Below, piece after piece: positions 26,401 through 36,538 of a stretch of 64,000 nucleotides of DNA; position 1 is the first letter of the stretch, and the number at the start of each line of letters is the position of its first letter. This DNA comes from Advenella alkanexedens. Lineage in GTDB: Bacteria > Pseudomonadota > Gammaproteobacteria > Burkholderiales > Burkholderiaceae_B. The position numbers were made by a program, and so were the translations under genes. The stretch spans positions 88,520 through 152,519 of the forward strand of contig NZ_JAHSPR010000008.1 in NCBI RefSeq assembly GCF_019132845.1. Direction: 5' to 3'. The notes beneath the pieces are model-generated. The model saw nothing but the letters and a program-made list of their open reading frames with translations. It was not told where the DNA came from and ran no database searches.

Positions 26401-27789
26401 ATGATCAAAAGCACCATTAAAAGCTTCGTCAGCCGCCTGTTCAATTCCCCGGCCAGCGACACAAAAAAAACCAAAGCCCGGATTTACCACCAGGAGCAAC
26501 ACGGCATTGATCGCCGGCTTGTCTCGCGCAACGCCATCAAGGTCTGCGAGGTATTAAACCAGAAAGGGTTCCAGGCCTTTATCGTAGGAGGTGCCGTGCG
26601 CGATCTTATCCTGGGCCTGGAGCCCAAGGATTTTGATGTGGCCACCAATGCCACCCCCGAAGAGGTCCGTGCCTCTTTCCGGCGAGCCCGCATTATTGGC
26701 CGGCGCTTTCAATTGGTGCACGTGGTTTTTGGCCCCGAAATCATTGAAACCTCAACTTTCAGGGCCAATAGCAATGGCCAGAACAAAACCGATGAACACG
26801 GCCGCATCCTCAACGACAACGTCTTCGGCACCCAGGAAGAAGATGCCGCCCGACGCGATTTCACCCTTAACGCCCTGTATTACGACCCGCTTACCGAGCA
26901 GGTGATCGACTACCATAATGGCCTGTCAGATCTTCGCAAGCACATCGTACGCATTATTGGCGACCCTGAAACCCGTTACCGCGAAGATCCGGTCCGCATG
27001 TTGCGGGCGGTACGCTTTGCCGCCAAACTGAATGGCACTATCGAGCCCCACACCAAGGAACCCATCAAACGACTGGCCGATCTCATTTCCAATGTGCCCG
27101 ACTCGCGCCTGTTTGATGAAACCCTTAAACTCATGACCTGCGGCAATGCCCTGGCCTGTCTGAAACAGCTTCGCGAAGAAGGCCTGCACGAAGGAACCCT
27201 GCCCCTGCTGGATGTGGTCCTGAAGCAGCCAGGTGGCCAGAAATTTGTCGAACTGACTCTTGACCGCACCGATCACCGGGTCCGTCAGGGCAAGTCGGTC
27301 AGCCCCAGTTTCCTTTATGCCGCGCTGTTATGGCGCCTGGTGGATGTGTACTGGAAACGTAATATTGCGCAAAAAGAACCGCCCATGCAGGCACTGATTC
27401 ATGCGGCAGACCAGGTGCTTGAAGACCAGGTTCACAAACTGGCCATCCAGCGGCGTCACACCACCGATATGCGTGAAATCTGGTTCATGCAGCCCCGCTT
27501 TGAACATCCCGTTCCACGCCAGATCTGGAAAATGACCGAGCAGCCCCGTTTTCGGGCCGCCTGTGATTTTCTGCAATTGCGTGCAGCCAGCGGTGAATTC
27601 GATAGCGTTCAGGCTCAATGGTGGATGGATCTGGCAGATACCGATGCGGCTGGCAAAACCCGGATGATTGAAGAACTGACGCAAAAACTGAAAGGCACCC
27701 CCGGTTCGGCGGGTACCGCACGCAAACGTCGCAAGCGTCGTTCGCCTGCCCGCAAGAAAGCCGCTTTGCCACAGCAGGACATTTCATGA
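26401..27789 (+). CDS. pcnB: Poly(A) polymerase I
   Basis: A 462-residue class II nucleotidyltransferase that adds 3' poly(A) tails which mark RNAs for decay. The active-site head reads FIVGGAVRDLILGLEPKDFDVATNATPEEV (residues 60-89, the Asp pair in DFDVA), then GRRFQLVHV, RRDFTLNALYYD and the tRNA-NT-like EDPVRMLRAVRFAAKL. The tail is strongly basic (RKRRKRRSPARKK, near 443-455), as usual for RNA binding in PcnB. It overlaps folK by 4 bp. Confidence 0.94.
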   Translation: MIKSTIKSFVSRLFNSPASDTKKTKARIYHQEQHGIDRRLVSRNAIKVCEVLNQKGFQAFIVGGAVRDLILGLEPKDFDVATNATPEEVRASFRRARIIGRRFQLVHVVFGPEIIETSTFRANSNGQNKTDEHGRILNDNVFGTQEEDAARRDFTLNALYYDPLTEQVIDYHNGLSDLRKHIVRIIGDPETRYREDPVRMLRAVRFAAKLNGTIEPHTKEPIKRLADLISNVPDSRLFDETLKLMTCGNALACLKQLREEGLHEGTLPLLDVVLKQPGGQKFVELTLDRTDHRVRQGKSVSPSFLYAALLWRLVDVYWKRNIAQKEPPMQALIHAADQVLEDQVHKLAIQRRHTTDMREIWFMQPRFEHPVPRQIWKMTEQPRFRAACDFLQLRAASGEFDSVQAQWWMDLADTDAAGKTRMIEELTQKLKGTPGSAGTARKRRKRRSPARKKAALPQQDIS

Positions 27790-28256
27790 ACATCGCGTAT
27801 ATCGGCCTTGGCTCCAATCTGGGTGAAAGTCGCAGTATCCTGCAACAGGCACTGGTCAATCTGGCCGACCATCCGTCCATTCACCAGCTGGAGTGTTCCC
27901 GCTTTTACCGCAGCAGCCCGGTCGATTCATCAGGGCCCGACTATGTCAACGCGGTCGCCCGGCTTGAAACCTCATTAAGCTCATTGGCGCTGCTGCATCT
28001 GCTGCAAGAAATTGAAAACCGCTATGGCCGGGAACGGCCCTATATAAACGCGCCCCGCACACTGGATCTGGACATCCTGCTATTCAACGATGAAATCAAT
28101 CATTCGGCTGAACTGACCCTGCCGCATCCGCGCATGCACCAACGGGCCTTTGTGTTATTGCCCCTGCAAGACTTGGCACCAGACATTGTTCTGGCTCAAG
28201 GTACCCTTGACACCCTGCTGGAGCAGTGTAAAGACCAGGGCATTGAACTGCTTTAA
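27786..28256 (+). CDS. folK: 2-amino-4-hydroxy-6-hydroxymethyldihydropteridine pyrophosphokinase
   Basis: A 156-residue folate-pathway enzyme that moves pyrophosphate from ATP to the pterin. Diagnostic motifs are AYIGLGSNLG (3-12), FYRSSPVDSSGPDYVNAVARLET (41-63), RPYINAPRTLDLDILLF (metal-binding Asp pair) and LPHPRMHQRAFVLLPL. It overlaps pcnB by 4 bp (ATGA), as in many proteobacteria. Confidence 0.95.
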   Translation: MNIAYIGLGSNLGESRSILQQALVNLADHPSIHQLECSRFYRSSPVDSSGPDYVNAVARLETSLSSLALLHLLQEIENRYGRERPYINAPRTLDLDILLFNDEINHSAELTLPHPRMHQRAFVLLPLQDLAPDIVLAQGTLDTLLEQCKDQGIELL

Positions 28257-28332
28257 ACCTGAATCAACATATCTTTCATTATCAAGGCATACGAACCGTT
28301 GCAAACGTGAAAACACCACATTAAGCACATAA

Positions 28333-28381
28333 AAAAACACCGGCGGATAATAAAACCCGACCGGTGTTTTTGTCTTCAACA
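28333..28381. terminator. Terminator between convergent folK and fumarase genes
   Basis: AAAAACACCGG (28333-28343) pairs with CCGGTGTTTTT (28371-28381), giving an 11-bp stem with terminal A/T tracts that act as a T-run in either direction. Confidence 0.75.
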
Positions 28382-28392
28382 ACAGAAACGGC

Positions 28393-29922
28393 TTACAACT
28401 CTTCTACCGCTACTGGAATTTTACCGATTTTGGCTTGCCATTCTCTGGGGCCTGTTTTATGGACAGATGTGCCTTCAGAATCAACAGCCACGGTTACCGG
28501 CATGTCTTTCACTTCAAACTCGTAAATGGCTTCCATGCCCAGGTCCTCGAAGCCCACGACTTTAGCGCTACGAATCGCTTTGGACACCAGGTAAGCCGAA
28601 CCACCCACCGCCATTAAATAAGCCGATTTGTGCTTGCGAATGGACTCGATCGCGACCGGTCCGCGCTCGGCCTTGCCGATCATGGAAATCAGGCCGGTTT
28701 TTTCCAGCATCATATCGGTGAATTTGTCCATACGGGTTGCCGTGGTGGGGCCTGCAGGGCCAACCACTTCATCACGCACCGGATCAACCGGGCCAACATA
28801 ATAAATAACACGATTGGTGAAATCAACCGGCAATGACTCGCCCTTGGCCAACATGTCCTGGATGCGCTTGTGGGCGGCATCACGACCGGTCAGCATTTTG
28901 CCGGACAGCAACAGGGTTTGACCGGGTTTCCAGCTGGCCACTTCTTCTTTGGTCAGGGTATCCAGATTCACCTGTTTGGACTTGTTGTAATCGGGTGCCC
29001 ATTGCACATCTGGCCAATCAGACAAAGAAGGCGGTGTTAACACGGCAACGCCTGAACCATCCAGTACAAAGTGGGCATGACGGGTTGCCGCACAGTTTGG
29101 AATCATGGCGATGGGTTTAGAGGCGGCATGGGTTGGGTAAGTATTGATTTTGACATCCAGCACGGTTGTCAGGCCACCCAAACCCTGGGCACCAATTCCC
29201 AGGGCATTGACTTTTTCATACAGCTCGATACGCAACTCTTCGAGTTTGTTTTGCGGGCCACGGGCCAGCAACTCGTACATGTCGATGTCTTCCATCAGTG
29301 ACTGCTTGGCCATTAACATGGCTTTTTCAGCGGTACCACCCACCCCTATACCCAACATGCCTGGAGGACACCAGCCGGCCCCCATTTGCGGAACGGTTTT
29401 CAGTACCCAGTCAACGATCGAGTCACTGGGGTTGAGCATGGCGAACTTGGTTTTGTTTTCTGAACCACCGCCTTTGGCCGCAACCTGAACGTCAACCTTG
29501 TCACCAGGAACCAGCTCAACGCTCAGGATACAGGGGGTATTATCTTTGGTATTCTTGCGCTCAAAAATGGGGTCAGCCAGCACGGAAGCACGCAGCTTGT
29601 TGTCAGGATCCAGATAACCGCGACGAACGCCTTCATCACATGCCTCTTGCAGCGTACCTTTCAGATCAAACTTGACATCCATACCCACTTTCAGGAAAAC
29701 GTTCACAATGCCGGTATCCTGACAAATGGGGCGATGCCCTTCCGCGCACATGCGGGAGTTGGTCAGAATTTGGGCAATCGCATCTTTAGCTGCCAGGCTT
29801 TCTTCGCGCTCATAGGCACGAGCCAGATGCTGAATATAGTCGGCAGGATGGTAAAAACTGATGAACTGGATCGCATCCGCGATGGATTGGATCAGGTCCT
29901 CTTCTTTGATAATGGTAGTCAT
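28393..29922 (-). CDS. fumA: Fumarate hydratase class I (iron-sulfur)
   Basis: A 509-residue oxygen-sensitive [4Fe-4S] fumarase of the TCA cycle, converting fumarate and malate. The N-terminal alpha part has the cluster cysteines in RPICQDTGIVNVF, GAGWCPPGMLGIGVGG and IPNCAATRH; the C-terminal beta part carries LLSGKMLTGRDAAHKRI and YYVGPVDP. The two parts, separate in some organisms, are fused here as in FumA/FumB. The gene symbol reflects class only. A crotonase-family gene lies 47 bp upstream in the same direction. Confidence 0.93.
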   Translation of the reverse strand: MTTIIKEEDLIQSIADAIQFISFYHPADYIQHLARAYEREESLAAKDAIAQILTNSRMCAEGHRPICQDTGIVNVFLKVGMDVKFDLKGTLQEACDEGVRRGYLDPDNKLRASVLADPIFERKNTKDNTPCILSVELVPGDKVDVQVAAKGGGSENKTKFAMLNPSDSIVDWVLKTVPQMGAGWCPPGMLGIGVGGTAEKAMLMAKQSLMEDIDMYELLARGPQNKLEELRIELYEKVNALGIGAQGLGGLTTVLDVKINTYPTHAASKPIAMIPNCAATRHAHFVLDGSGVAVLTPPSLSDWPDVQWAPDYNKSKQVNLDTLTKEEVASWKPGQTLLLSGKMLTGRDAAHKRIQDMLAKGESLPVDFTNRVIYYVGPVDPVRDEVVGPAGPTTATRMDKFTDMMLEKTGLISMIGKAERGPVAIESIRKHKSAYLMAVGGSAYLVSKAIRSAKVVGFEDLGMEAIYEFEVKDMPVTVAVDSEGTSVHKTGPREWQAKIGKIPVAVEEL

Positions 29923-29969
29923 TGTTCAATCAACTTTTTCAAAAAACTAACGGTTAACAACTTTACGGT

Positions 29970-30737
29970 TTATTTGCCTTTCCAGACCGGAGCCCGTTTT
30001 TCGGCGAATGCGGTAGCCCCTTCTTTGGCATCTTCTGAAACAAAGATATGCGCCATGCGTGGCTGTTGCAGGGCAAACATGTCTTCCTGGCGCCAGTCTT
30101 GTGACTGCACCACCACCTGCTTGACCGTACGTACGGCCAGAGGGCCATTCGCTGCAATCTTCTCAGCCAATTTTAGCGCAGCTTCCAGCGCTTTGCCCGG
30201 TTCTGTCAGTTGATTGACCAAACCAAGCTGGTGCGCACGCGTGGAGGGAATCATGTCACCGGTTAATAAGATCTCCATGGCAACGTGGTACGGCAGCCTT
30301 TGCGGCAGGCGCAGCATGCCACCCGAACCGGGCACCAGGCCACGTTTTACTTCAGGCAAGCCAAACTGGGCATTTTCAGCGGCCACGATCAAATCGCAGG
30401 CCAGCGCCAATTCACAGCCACCGGCCAACGCATAGCCCTCGATGGCGGCAATCAGGGGTTTTTGAGGCGGTGCCTCACACAAACCACCCAGACCGCGGCC
30501 CGGCACCACGGCACGGCGCTGGGTTTTGGCGAACTCTTTCAAATCCATGCCCGAACAAAACGTATTGCCTTGTCCGGTAAGAATGCCCACCGTCAGGTCA
30601 TCATTGGCGTCAAGCTGGTCAAGCGCGGCAGCCAGCGCAAAAGAAGTATCGTAAGTAAGGGCGTTGCGGGCTTCAGGTCGGTTGATGGTAATGACCAATA
30701 CCCGGCCAATGATTTCTGATTTCACCAATTCTGTCAC
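29970..30737 (-). CDS. Enoyl-CoA hydratase (crotonase) family protein
   Basis: A 255-residue crotonase. Oxyanion-hole segments are GNTFCSGMDLKEF and IEGYALAGGCELALACDLIVA; both catalytic Glu positions are kept (FGLPEVKRGLVPGSGG and AMEILLTG), so hydratase chemistry is plausible, unlike the crotonase at 175-906. The acyl substrate is unknown. It lies upstream of the fumarase gene on the same strand and may be co-transcribed with it. Confidence 0.88.
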   Translation of the reverse strand: MTELVKSEIIGRVLVITINRPEARNALTYDTSFALAAALDQLDANDDLTVGILTGQGNTFCSGMDLKEFAKTQRRAVVPGRGLGGLCEAPPQKPLIAAIEGYALAGGCELALACDLIVAAENAQFGLPEVKRGLVPGSGGMLRLPQRLPYHVAMEILLTGDMIPSTRAHQLGLVNQLTEPGKALEAALKLAEKIAANGPLAVRTVKQVVVQSQDWRQEDMFALQQPRMAHIFVSEDAKEGATAFAEKRAPVWKGK

Positions 30738-30865
30738 AGTTGTCTCCTGTAGGTTCGGGGTTATTGAGGCATTTTACCCTTTCAAACCACAAATTATCCC
30801 TAGAACCGCAACAAATACCCTAAAATCCAAGGTTTGGTTATTCATCCGATGCTAGAGTCGAATTC

Positions 30866-31765
30866 ATGCTTACTTTTCAGCAAATTATCTTAAAACTTCA
30901 GGAATACTGGGACGCACAAGGTTGTGCGTTGCTCCAGCCTTACGACATGGAAGTGGGCGCGGGTACGTCCCATACAGCCACTTTCCTGCGCGCCATCGGT
31001 CCCGAGCCCTGGCATGCCGCTTATGTGCAGCCATCACGCCGCCCCAAAGATGGCCGCTATGGCGAAAATCCCAACCGCCTGCAACACTATTACCAGTACC
31101 AGGTTGTGCTCAAGCCGGCTCCACCCGACATTCTTGATCTTTACATCGGTTCGCTGCAAGCGCTGGGCATCAACCCCCTGGAACACGATATCCGCTTCGT
31201 TGAAGATGACTGGGAAAACCCCACGCTGGGTGCCTGGGGCCTGGGCTGGGAAGTCTGGCTCAATGGCATGGAAGTCACGCAATTCACTTACTTCCAGCAG
31301 GTAGGCGGCCTTGACTGCCCGGCCACCACCGGTGAAATCACCTACGGTCTTGAACGCCTGGCCATGTATCTGCAAAACGTGGAAAGTGTTTATGACCTTG
31401 TCTGGACCCGTCGTCCCAATGGCGATACCGTGTATTACCGTGACGTGTTTCACCAGAATGAAGTTGAACAATCCACCTACAACTTTGAATACGCCTCAAC
31501 AGAAATGCTGTTTGCGCATTTCAATGACTACGAAGCCGAAGCCAAAAAACTGGTCGAGATCCCATTGGCCCTGCCTGCCTACGAGGTCGTCCTGAAAGCC
31601 GCCCATACTTTCAATATGCTTGATGCCCGGGGCGCCATTAGCGTTACCGAACGGGCCAGCTATATTGGCCGTATCCGCAACCTGTCCCGTGCAGTTGCCC
31701 AGTGCTATTACGACTCCCGTGAACAGCTTGGCTTCCCGATGCTGAAAAAACAAGAGATTGCATAA
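30866..31765 (+). CDS. glyQ: Glycyl-tRNA synthetase alpha subunit
   Basis: A 299-residue catalytic subunit of the bacterial alpha2-beta2 glycyl-tRNA synthetase. It starts [40 protein letters not shown] (motif split here for brevity) and has the class II active-site stretches [21 protein letters not shown] and FTYFQQVGG. glyS starts immediately after the stop codon. Confidence 0.96.
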   Translation: MLTFQQIILKLQEYWDAQGCALLQPYDMEVGAGTSHTATFLRAIGPEPWHAAYVQPSRRPKDGRYGENPNRLQHYYQYQVVLKPAPPDILDLYIGSLQALGINPLEHDIRFVEDDWENPTLGAWGLGWEVWLNGMEVTQFTYFQQVGGLDCPATTGEITYGLERLAMYLQNVESVYDLVWTRRPNGDTVYYRDVFHQNEVEQSTYNFEYASTEMLFAHFNDYEAEAKKLVEIPLALPAYEVVLKAAHTFNMLDARGAISVTERASYIGRIRNLSRAVAQCYYDSREQLGFPMLKKQEIA

Positions 31766-33892
31766 ATGTCAACGAATCCTTTACTGATCGAATTACTTAC
31801 CGAAGAACTGCCCCCCAAGGCATTGCAAAAGCTGGGCAAGGCATTTGCCCAAGGTGTTTACCAGTCCCTGAACAAACAACACCTTCTGGGTGAACAGTGC
31901 GCGCTTGAGTCCTTTGCCACACCACGCCGGCTTGGTGTCCGCTTAAGCCAGGTATTGGCGCAGGCTCCCGAACAGGCCTTTGCAGAAAAACTCATGCCTG
32001 TGAAAATCGGCCTTGACGAAAACGGCAATGCCAGCCCCGCCCTGCAAAAAAAACTGGCCGCCAAAGGCCTGGAACACTTGAGTGTTGCTGACCTGACTCG
32101 CGAATCCGATGGCAAACAGGAATATTTAATCGCCAAAGGCACCGCCCCCGGCGCACAACTGGCCGCATTCCTGCAAACCGCCATTGATGAGGCGATTGCC
32201 AACCTGCCCATTCCCAAAGTCATGCGCTATCAACTGGCCGACGGACAAACCAGTGTCCGCTTCGTACGCCCCGTGCATGGTCTGGTTGTCCTGTTTGGTG
32301 ACCAGGTCCTGCCAGTTAGCGTGCTGGGCATTTCATCCAGCCACGTAACCCGGGGACACCGCTTCCTTAGCCAGGCACCGGTTCAGTTAAACCATGCCAA
32401 CACCTACGAGCAGCAACTGCGCGAAGAAGGTAAGGTCATTGCCTCGTATGAAGAACGTCGCGACATGATCAGTGCCCTGCTGGCTGAAAAAGCGGCCTCA
32501 CTGGGTGCCACTATTGGCAACGATCCCGAGGTCACCGCGCTACTCGACGAAGTCACTTCACTGGTGGAATACCCAGCCGTGTATATCGGTCAGTTTGAGG
32601 AAAAATTCCTGGCCGTACCACCAGAATGCCTGATCCTGACCATGCGCCTGAACCAGAAATATTTCCCCCTGTTCGACCCGGCCACTGGCAAGCTGACACA
32701 CCGCTTCCTGATTGTCAGCAACATGGACATCGAGAACCCACAACAGATTATCGAGGGCAACGAACGGGTCGTGCGCCCGCGCCTGGCCGATGCCGAATTT
32801 TTCTTCGATACCGACCGTAAAATGCCATTGGCCGCACGTGTCGAGCAACTGGCCACCATTGTTTACCACAACAAACTGGGCACCCAGCTGGACCGCTCCG
32901 AACGGGTCCGGAAAATTGCCGCTTACATTGCCCAGCAGCTTGGCGCCAATGTCGCGCTGGCCGACCGTGCCGCCCTCTTGGCCAAAGCCGATTTAAGTTC
33001 CAACATGGTGGGTGAATTCCCTGAACTGCAGGGCATTATTGGCGCCTACTATGCCAAGGCCGATGGCGAGCCCGAAGAAATCGTGACAGCCCTGGCAGAC
33101 CAGTACCGCGTGCGTTACGACAAGCCCGTCAGCCAGGAAACCTTGACCTCGGCCATTTTGTTTATTGCCGAACGCGCCGAAACCCTGGTTGGCATTTGGG
33201 GGATTGGTCTGGTTCCCACCGGTGAGCGTGACCCTTACGCCTTGCGCCGTGCCGCGCTGGGCCTGATCAGTGCGGTTGAGCAATTGGCCGCCGGCCAGTT
33301 CCTGAACCTGCAAACCAGGCTGTCCCTGAATGAATTGCTTGAATTTGCCGCTGGCACGTTTGAAAACATCAGCCTGAACCCGAACACGGTCACCGAAGTA
33401 CAGGAATTCATTTACGAACGTTACCGCAATCAGCTCAATAACGAGTATGACCGCTCAGTTGTAGATGCTGTTATTGCTTTGGCACCGCCACTGAATGAAA
33501 TTATCGACCGGGTCAAGGCCGTTACCGCCTTTGCACAATTACCCGAAGCCGAGAGTCTGGCTGCCGCCAACAAACGGATTGCCAACCTGCTGAAAAAAGT
33601 CGACGGATCACTGCCTGCGATTAATGCCGACATTCTGCTTGAGCCGGCAGAAAAAGCCCTGGCAGGCACGATTGAAACCATCCAGCCGGTTGCTCTGGAT
33701 CACTTTAACAAAGGTGAGTTTGAGACCAGCTTACGCAGCATTGCCAGCACACGTGAAGCGGTTGATGCCTTCTTCACCGATGTCATGGTCATGGCTGAAG
33801 ACCCGAACATCCGCAATAACCGTCTGGCTTTGCTTTCACAGTTACATGGCACCATGAACCTGGTGGCCGACATTTCCAGGCTGGCGCAATGA
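31766..33892 (+). CDS. glyS: Glycyl-tRNA synthetase beta subunit
   Basis: A 708-residue beta subunit that provides tRNA recognition. The N-terminus LLIELLTEELPPKAL and the internal LILTMRLNQKYFPLFD and LADAEFFFDTDRKMPL segments are diagnostic, and the C-terminal region carries the DALR-type anticodon-binding helices. gmhB overlaps by 4 bp. Confidence 0.96.
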   Translation: MSTNPLLIELLTEELPPKALQKLGKAFAQGVYQSLNKQHLLGEQCALESFATPRRLGVRLSQVLAQAPEQAFAEKLMPVKIGLDENGNASPALQKKLAAKGLEHLSVADLTRESDGKQEYLIAKGTAPGAQLAAFLQTAIDEAIANLPIPKVMRYQLADGQTSVRFVRPVHGLVVLFGDQVLPVSVLGISSSHVTRGHRFLSQAPVQLNHANTYEQQLREEGKVIASYEERRDMISALLAEKAASLGATIGNDPEVTALLDEVTSLVEYPAVYIGQFEEKFLAVPPECLILTMRLNQKYFPLFDPATGKLTHRFLIVSNMDIENPQQIIEGNERVVRPRLADAEFFFDTDRKMPLAARVEQLATIVYHNKLGTQLDRSERVRKIAAYIAQQLGANVALADRAALLAKADLSSNMVGEFPELQGIIGAYYAKADGEPEEIVTALADQYRVRYDKPVSQETLTSAILFIAERAETLVGIWGIGLVPTGERDPYALRRAALGLISAVEQLAAGQFLNLQTRLSLNELLEFAAGTFENISLNPNTVTEVQEFIYERYRNQLNNEYDRSVVDAVIALAPPLNEIIDRVKAVTAFAQLPEAESLAAANKRIANLLKKVDGSLPAINADILLEPAEKALAGTIETIQPVALDHFNKGEFETSLRSIASTREAVDAFFTDVMVMAEDPNIRNNRLALLSQLHGTMNLVADISRLAQ

Positions 33893-34428
33893 AACTCGTG
33901 ATTCTTGATCGGGACGGCGTCATCAACCAGGATCGTACCGATTTTGTTAAATCGGCCGATGAATGGGTTCCCCTGCCCGGCAGTCTCGAAGCCATTGCCC
34001 GCCTGTACCGGGCAGGCTGGAAAGTGGTGATTGCCAGCAACCAGTCCGGCCTGGGCCGGGGCCTGTTCAGCATGAGCGATCTGAATGCCATGCATGCCAA
34101 AATGAATCAGGAGCTCACTTTGCTGGGCGGGCAGGTGGATGCCATTTTCATTTGCCCGCACAAGCCGGAAGATGGCTGTAATTGCCGAAAACCCTTGCCA
34201 GGCATGCTTCACGATATTATTCGCCGCTACGAGATAGATCCGGCACAGGTTCCAGTGATTGGTGATTCCCTGCGCGACCTGCAAGCCGCACAGATCGCAG
34301 GCATGAAGCCCTGGCTGGTGGAAACCGGCAATGGCCTTAAAACAAAAAATGACCCCAATCTGCCACCCGGCACGCAAATCCGTGCCAGCCTGGCGGATAT
34401 TGTCAATGAATGGTTGCGGGAAAATTAA
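33889..34428 (+). CDS. gmhB: D-glycero-beta-D-manno-heptose 1,7-bisphosphate 7-phosphatase
   Basis: A 179-residue HAD phosphatase of ADP-heptose synthesis for LPS inner core. Motif I is VILDRDGVINQD (Asp7 and Asp9), the zinc loop is CPHKPEDGCNCRKP and motif IV is VIGDSLRDLQAA. The glyQS-gmhB-plsC order is common in beta- and gammaproteobacteria. It overlaps glyS by 4 bp. Confidence 0.94.
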   Translation: MKLVILDRDGVINQDRTDFVKSADEWVPLPGSLEAIARLYRAGWKVVIASNQSGLGRGLFSMSDLNAMHAKMNQELTLLGGQVDAIFICPHKPEDGCNCRKPLPGMLHDIIRRYEIDPAQVPVIGDSLRDLQAAQIAGMKPWLVETGNGLKTKNDPNLPPGTQIRASLADIVNEWLREN

Positions 34429-34433
34429 TCATC

Positions 34434-35165
34434 ATGTCTTTTTTACGTGCCCTGCTGTTTCTGGTTTTTCAAGCCGTTACTCTCATTCCCTTCGCACTCG
34501 GGTGTTTCCTGCTGCTGCCTTTTCCCTTCAAATGGCGATACCGTTTCACGGTAGGCTGGCCCCATCTGCTTATGTGGGGAGCCAAATATATTCTTGGCAT
34601 CAAATGGAAAATCAAGGGAAGGGAAAATATTCCCACTACACCGGTGGTATTTCTAAGCAAACACCAGTCTGCCTATGAAACCCTGCTTTTCCCCTGGTTC
34701 TCACCCAAGCCGGCCTGTTTCATTTATAAAAAAGAACTGAACTACATCCCGTTTTTCGGTTGGGGGCTGGCCAGCCTGCGCAATATTCCCATCAACCGCT
34801 CCGACCGCAAGGGTGCCATGCAACAGGTATTGGACATTGGCAGCAAGCGCATCCGCGAAGGCCACAGCCCGGTTCTGTTCCCCGAAGGAACCCGGATACC
34901 CGTCGGACAAAAAGGCCGCTACCAATCAGGTGGGGCTCGTCTTGCCGTCCATGCCGGTGCCTCGGTCGTTCCGGTTGCGCACAATGCCGGAGAAGTCTGG
35001 CCGCGCAATTCCTTCCTCAAAAAACCCGGTCTGGTGACCTTCTCGTTTGGCCCTCCCATTTCATCCGAAGGCCTTACCCACGACCAACTTAACCGCAAAG
35101 TTGAAGAATGGATTGAAGGGGAAATGCGTGTACTGAGTCCACATCGTTACACCGACAAGACCTGA
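34434..35165 (+). CDS. plsC: 1-acyl-sn-glycerol-3-phosphate acyltransferase
   Basis: A 243-residue membrane acyltransferase that makes phosphatidic acid. The hydrophobic N-terminus (MSFLRALLFLVFQAVTLIPFALGCFLL in short pieces) is followed by the catalytic box KHQSAYET, with Glu where the H-x4-D motif has Asp, a form common in betaproteobacterial PlsC, and by FPEGTRIPVGQKG. I choose the ATG at 34434; a reading from 34410 overlaps gmhB and has no Shine-Dalgarno. Confidence 0.92.
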   Translation: MSFLRALLFLVFQAVTLIPFALGCFLLLPFPFKWRYRFTVGWPHLLMWGAKYILGIKWKIKGRENIPTTPVVFLSKHQSAYETLLFPWFSPKPACFIYKKELNYIPFFGWGLASLRNIPINRSDRKGAMQQVLDIGSKRIREGHSPVLFPEGTRIPVGQKGRYQSGGARLAVHAGASVVPVAHNAGEVWPRNSFLKKPGLVTFSFGPPISSEGLTHDQLNRKVEEWIEGEMRVLSPHRYTDKT

Positions 35166-35220
35166 CGCTCCACAAAGGCAATAATATCCATGAATCAACT
35201 ATCCTTTATCAACACTACCC

Positions 35221-35922
35221 ATGGATAGAATTCCTTACACTCTTCAGCGTTCCAATCGGCAAAGCATTGGTTTTACGGTTAACGCTGAAGGACTGAAAAT
35301 TACCGCGCCAAAATGGGTCTCGCAAACCGTCATCGACCAGGCCATCCAGGCAAAAAGAACCTGGATCCAAAGCAAGTTGCTGCAGTGGCAACAAGAATCC
35401 CCCACCCCCATCCGCTGGCAAAATGGCATGCAATTGCCGTATATGGGCCGGCAAATTATTGTTCAACTTGACCCGCAGCTGGCTTCATGCCGCTATGAGG
35501 GCAATTACAATCTGGCACAAGATAACGATCTTCTCTATCTCAACCTGCCATCCACCGCCAATGCCCTGGCCATTAAAACAGCTTGCACCCAATGGTTTCA
35601 GGGGCGTGCCCTGGCCTGGTTTGAAACCCGTCTGAGACATTTCCAGCAAAGCAGCGGCACAAAACCCCAGTGCCTGCGCCTGTCCAGTGCCACAACCCGT
35701 TGGGGCTCCTGCAACGCCAATGGGCAGATTCGCCTGAACTGGCGCCTGATCCATCTGTGCCCGGATCTGATTGACTATGTCATTGCCCATGAGCTTGCTC
35801 ACCTGAAAGAAATGAATCACAGTCCCCGCTTCTGGGCTGAAGTCAAACGCATTTTGCCCACTTATGAAGCCGCCAAAAACAGGCTGAAACAAAAAAACCT
35901 GCGTACGCTCCCCATCCTTTAA
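35221..35922 (+). CDS. YgjP-like (DUF45) metallopeptidase-domain protein
   Basis: A 233-residue protein of the YgjP/M48-like group. The zinc motif is HELAHLKEMNH (about residues 188-198) followed by SPRFWAEVKRILP; upstream is the conserved SSATTRWGSCNANGQIRLNWRL segment. The biochemical role of the family is not settled. The gene begins about 55 bp after plsC. Confidence 0.88.
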   Translation: MDRIPYTLQRSNRQSIGFTVNAEGLKITAPKWVSQTVIDQAIQAKRTWIQSKLLQWQQESPTPIRWQNGMQLPYMGRQIIVQLDPQLASCRYEGNYNLAQDNDLLYLNLPSTANALAIKTACTQWFQGRALAWFETRLRHFQQSSGTKPQCLRLSSATTRWGSCNANGQIRLNWRLIHLCPDLIDYVIAHELAHLKEMNHSPRFWAEVKRILPTYEAAKNRLKQKNLRTLPIL

Positions 35923-36081
35923 GATAGGTATGAAAGCGCTCACCCGCCTTCAGTTTTCATCTATATAATGCTGTTGTATCTTTCTTACAGTACCCGTCAT
36001 TTAAATATACTGCACCCATCATTGGGTAAAGACAGGTTTGCTAAAATAGTCCGTTTGTAACCATTTCCACCAGGAGTCATC

Positions 36082-36501
<420 letters not shown>

Positions 36502-36538
36502 ATCCTGTTAAACAACCATAAAGTTAAAAAGGTACATT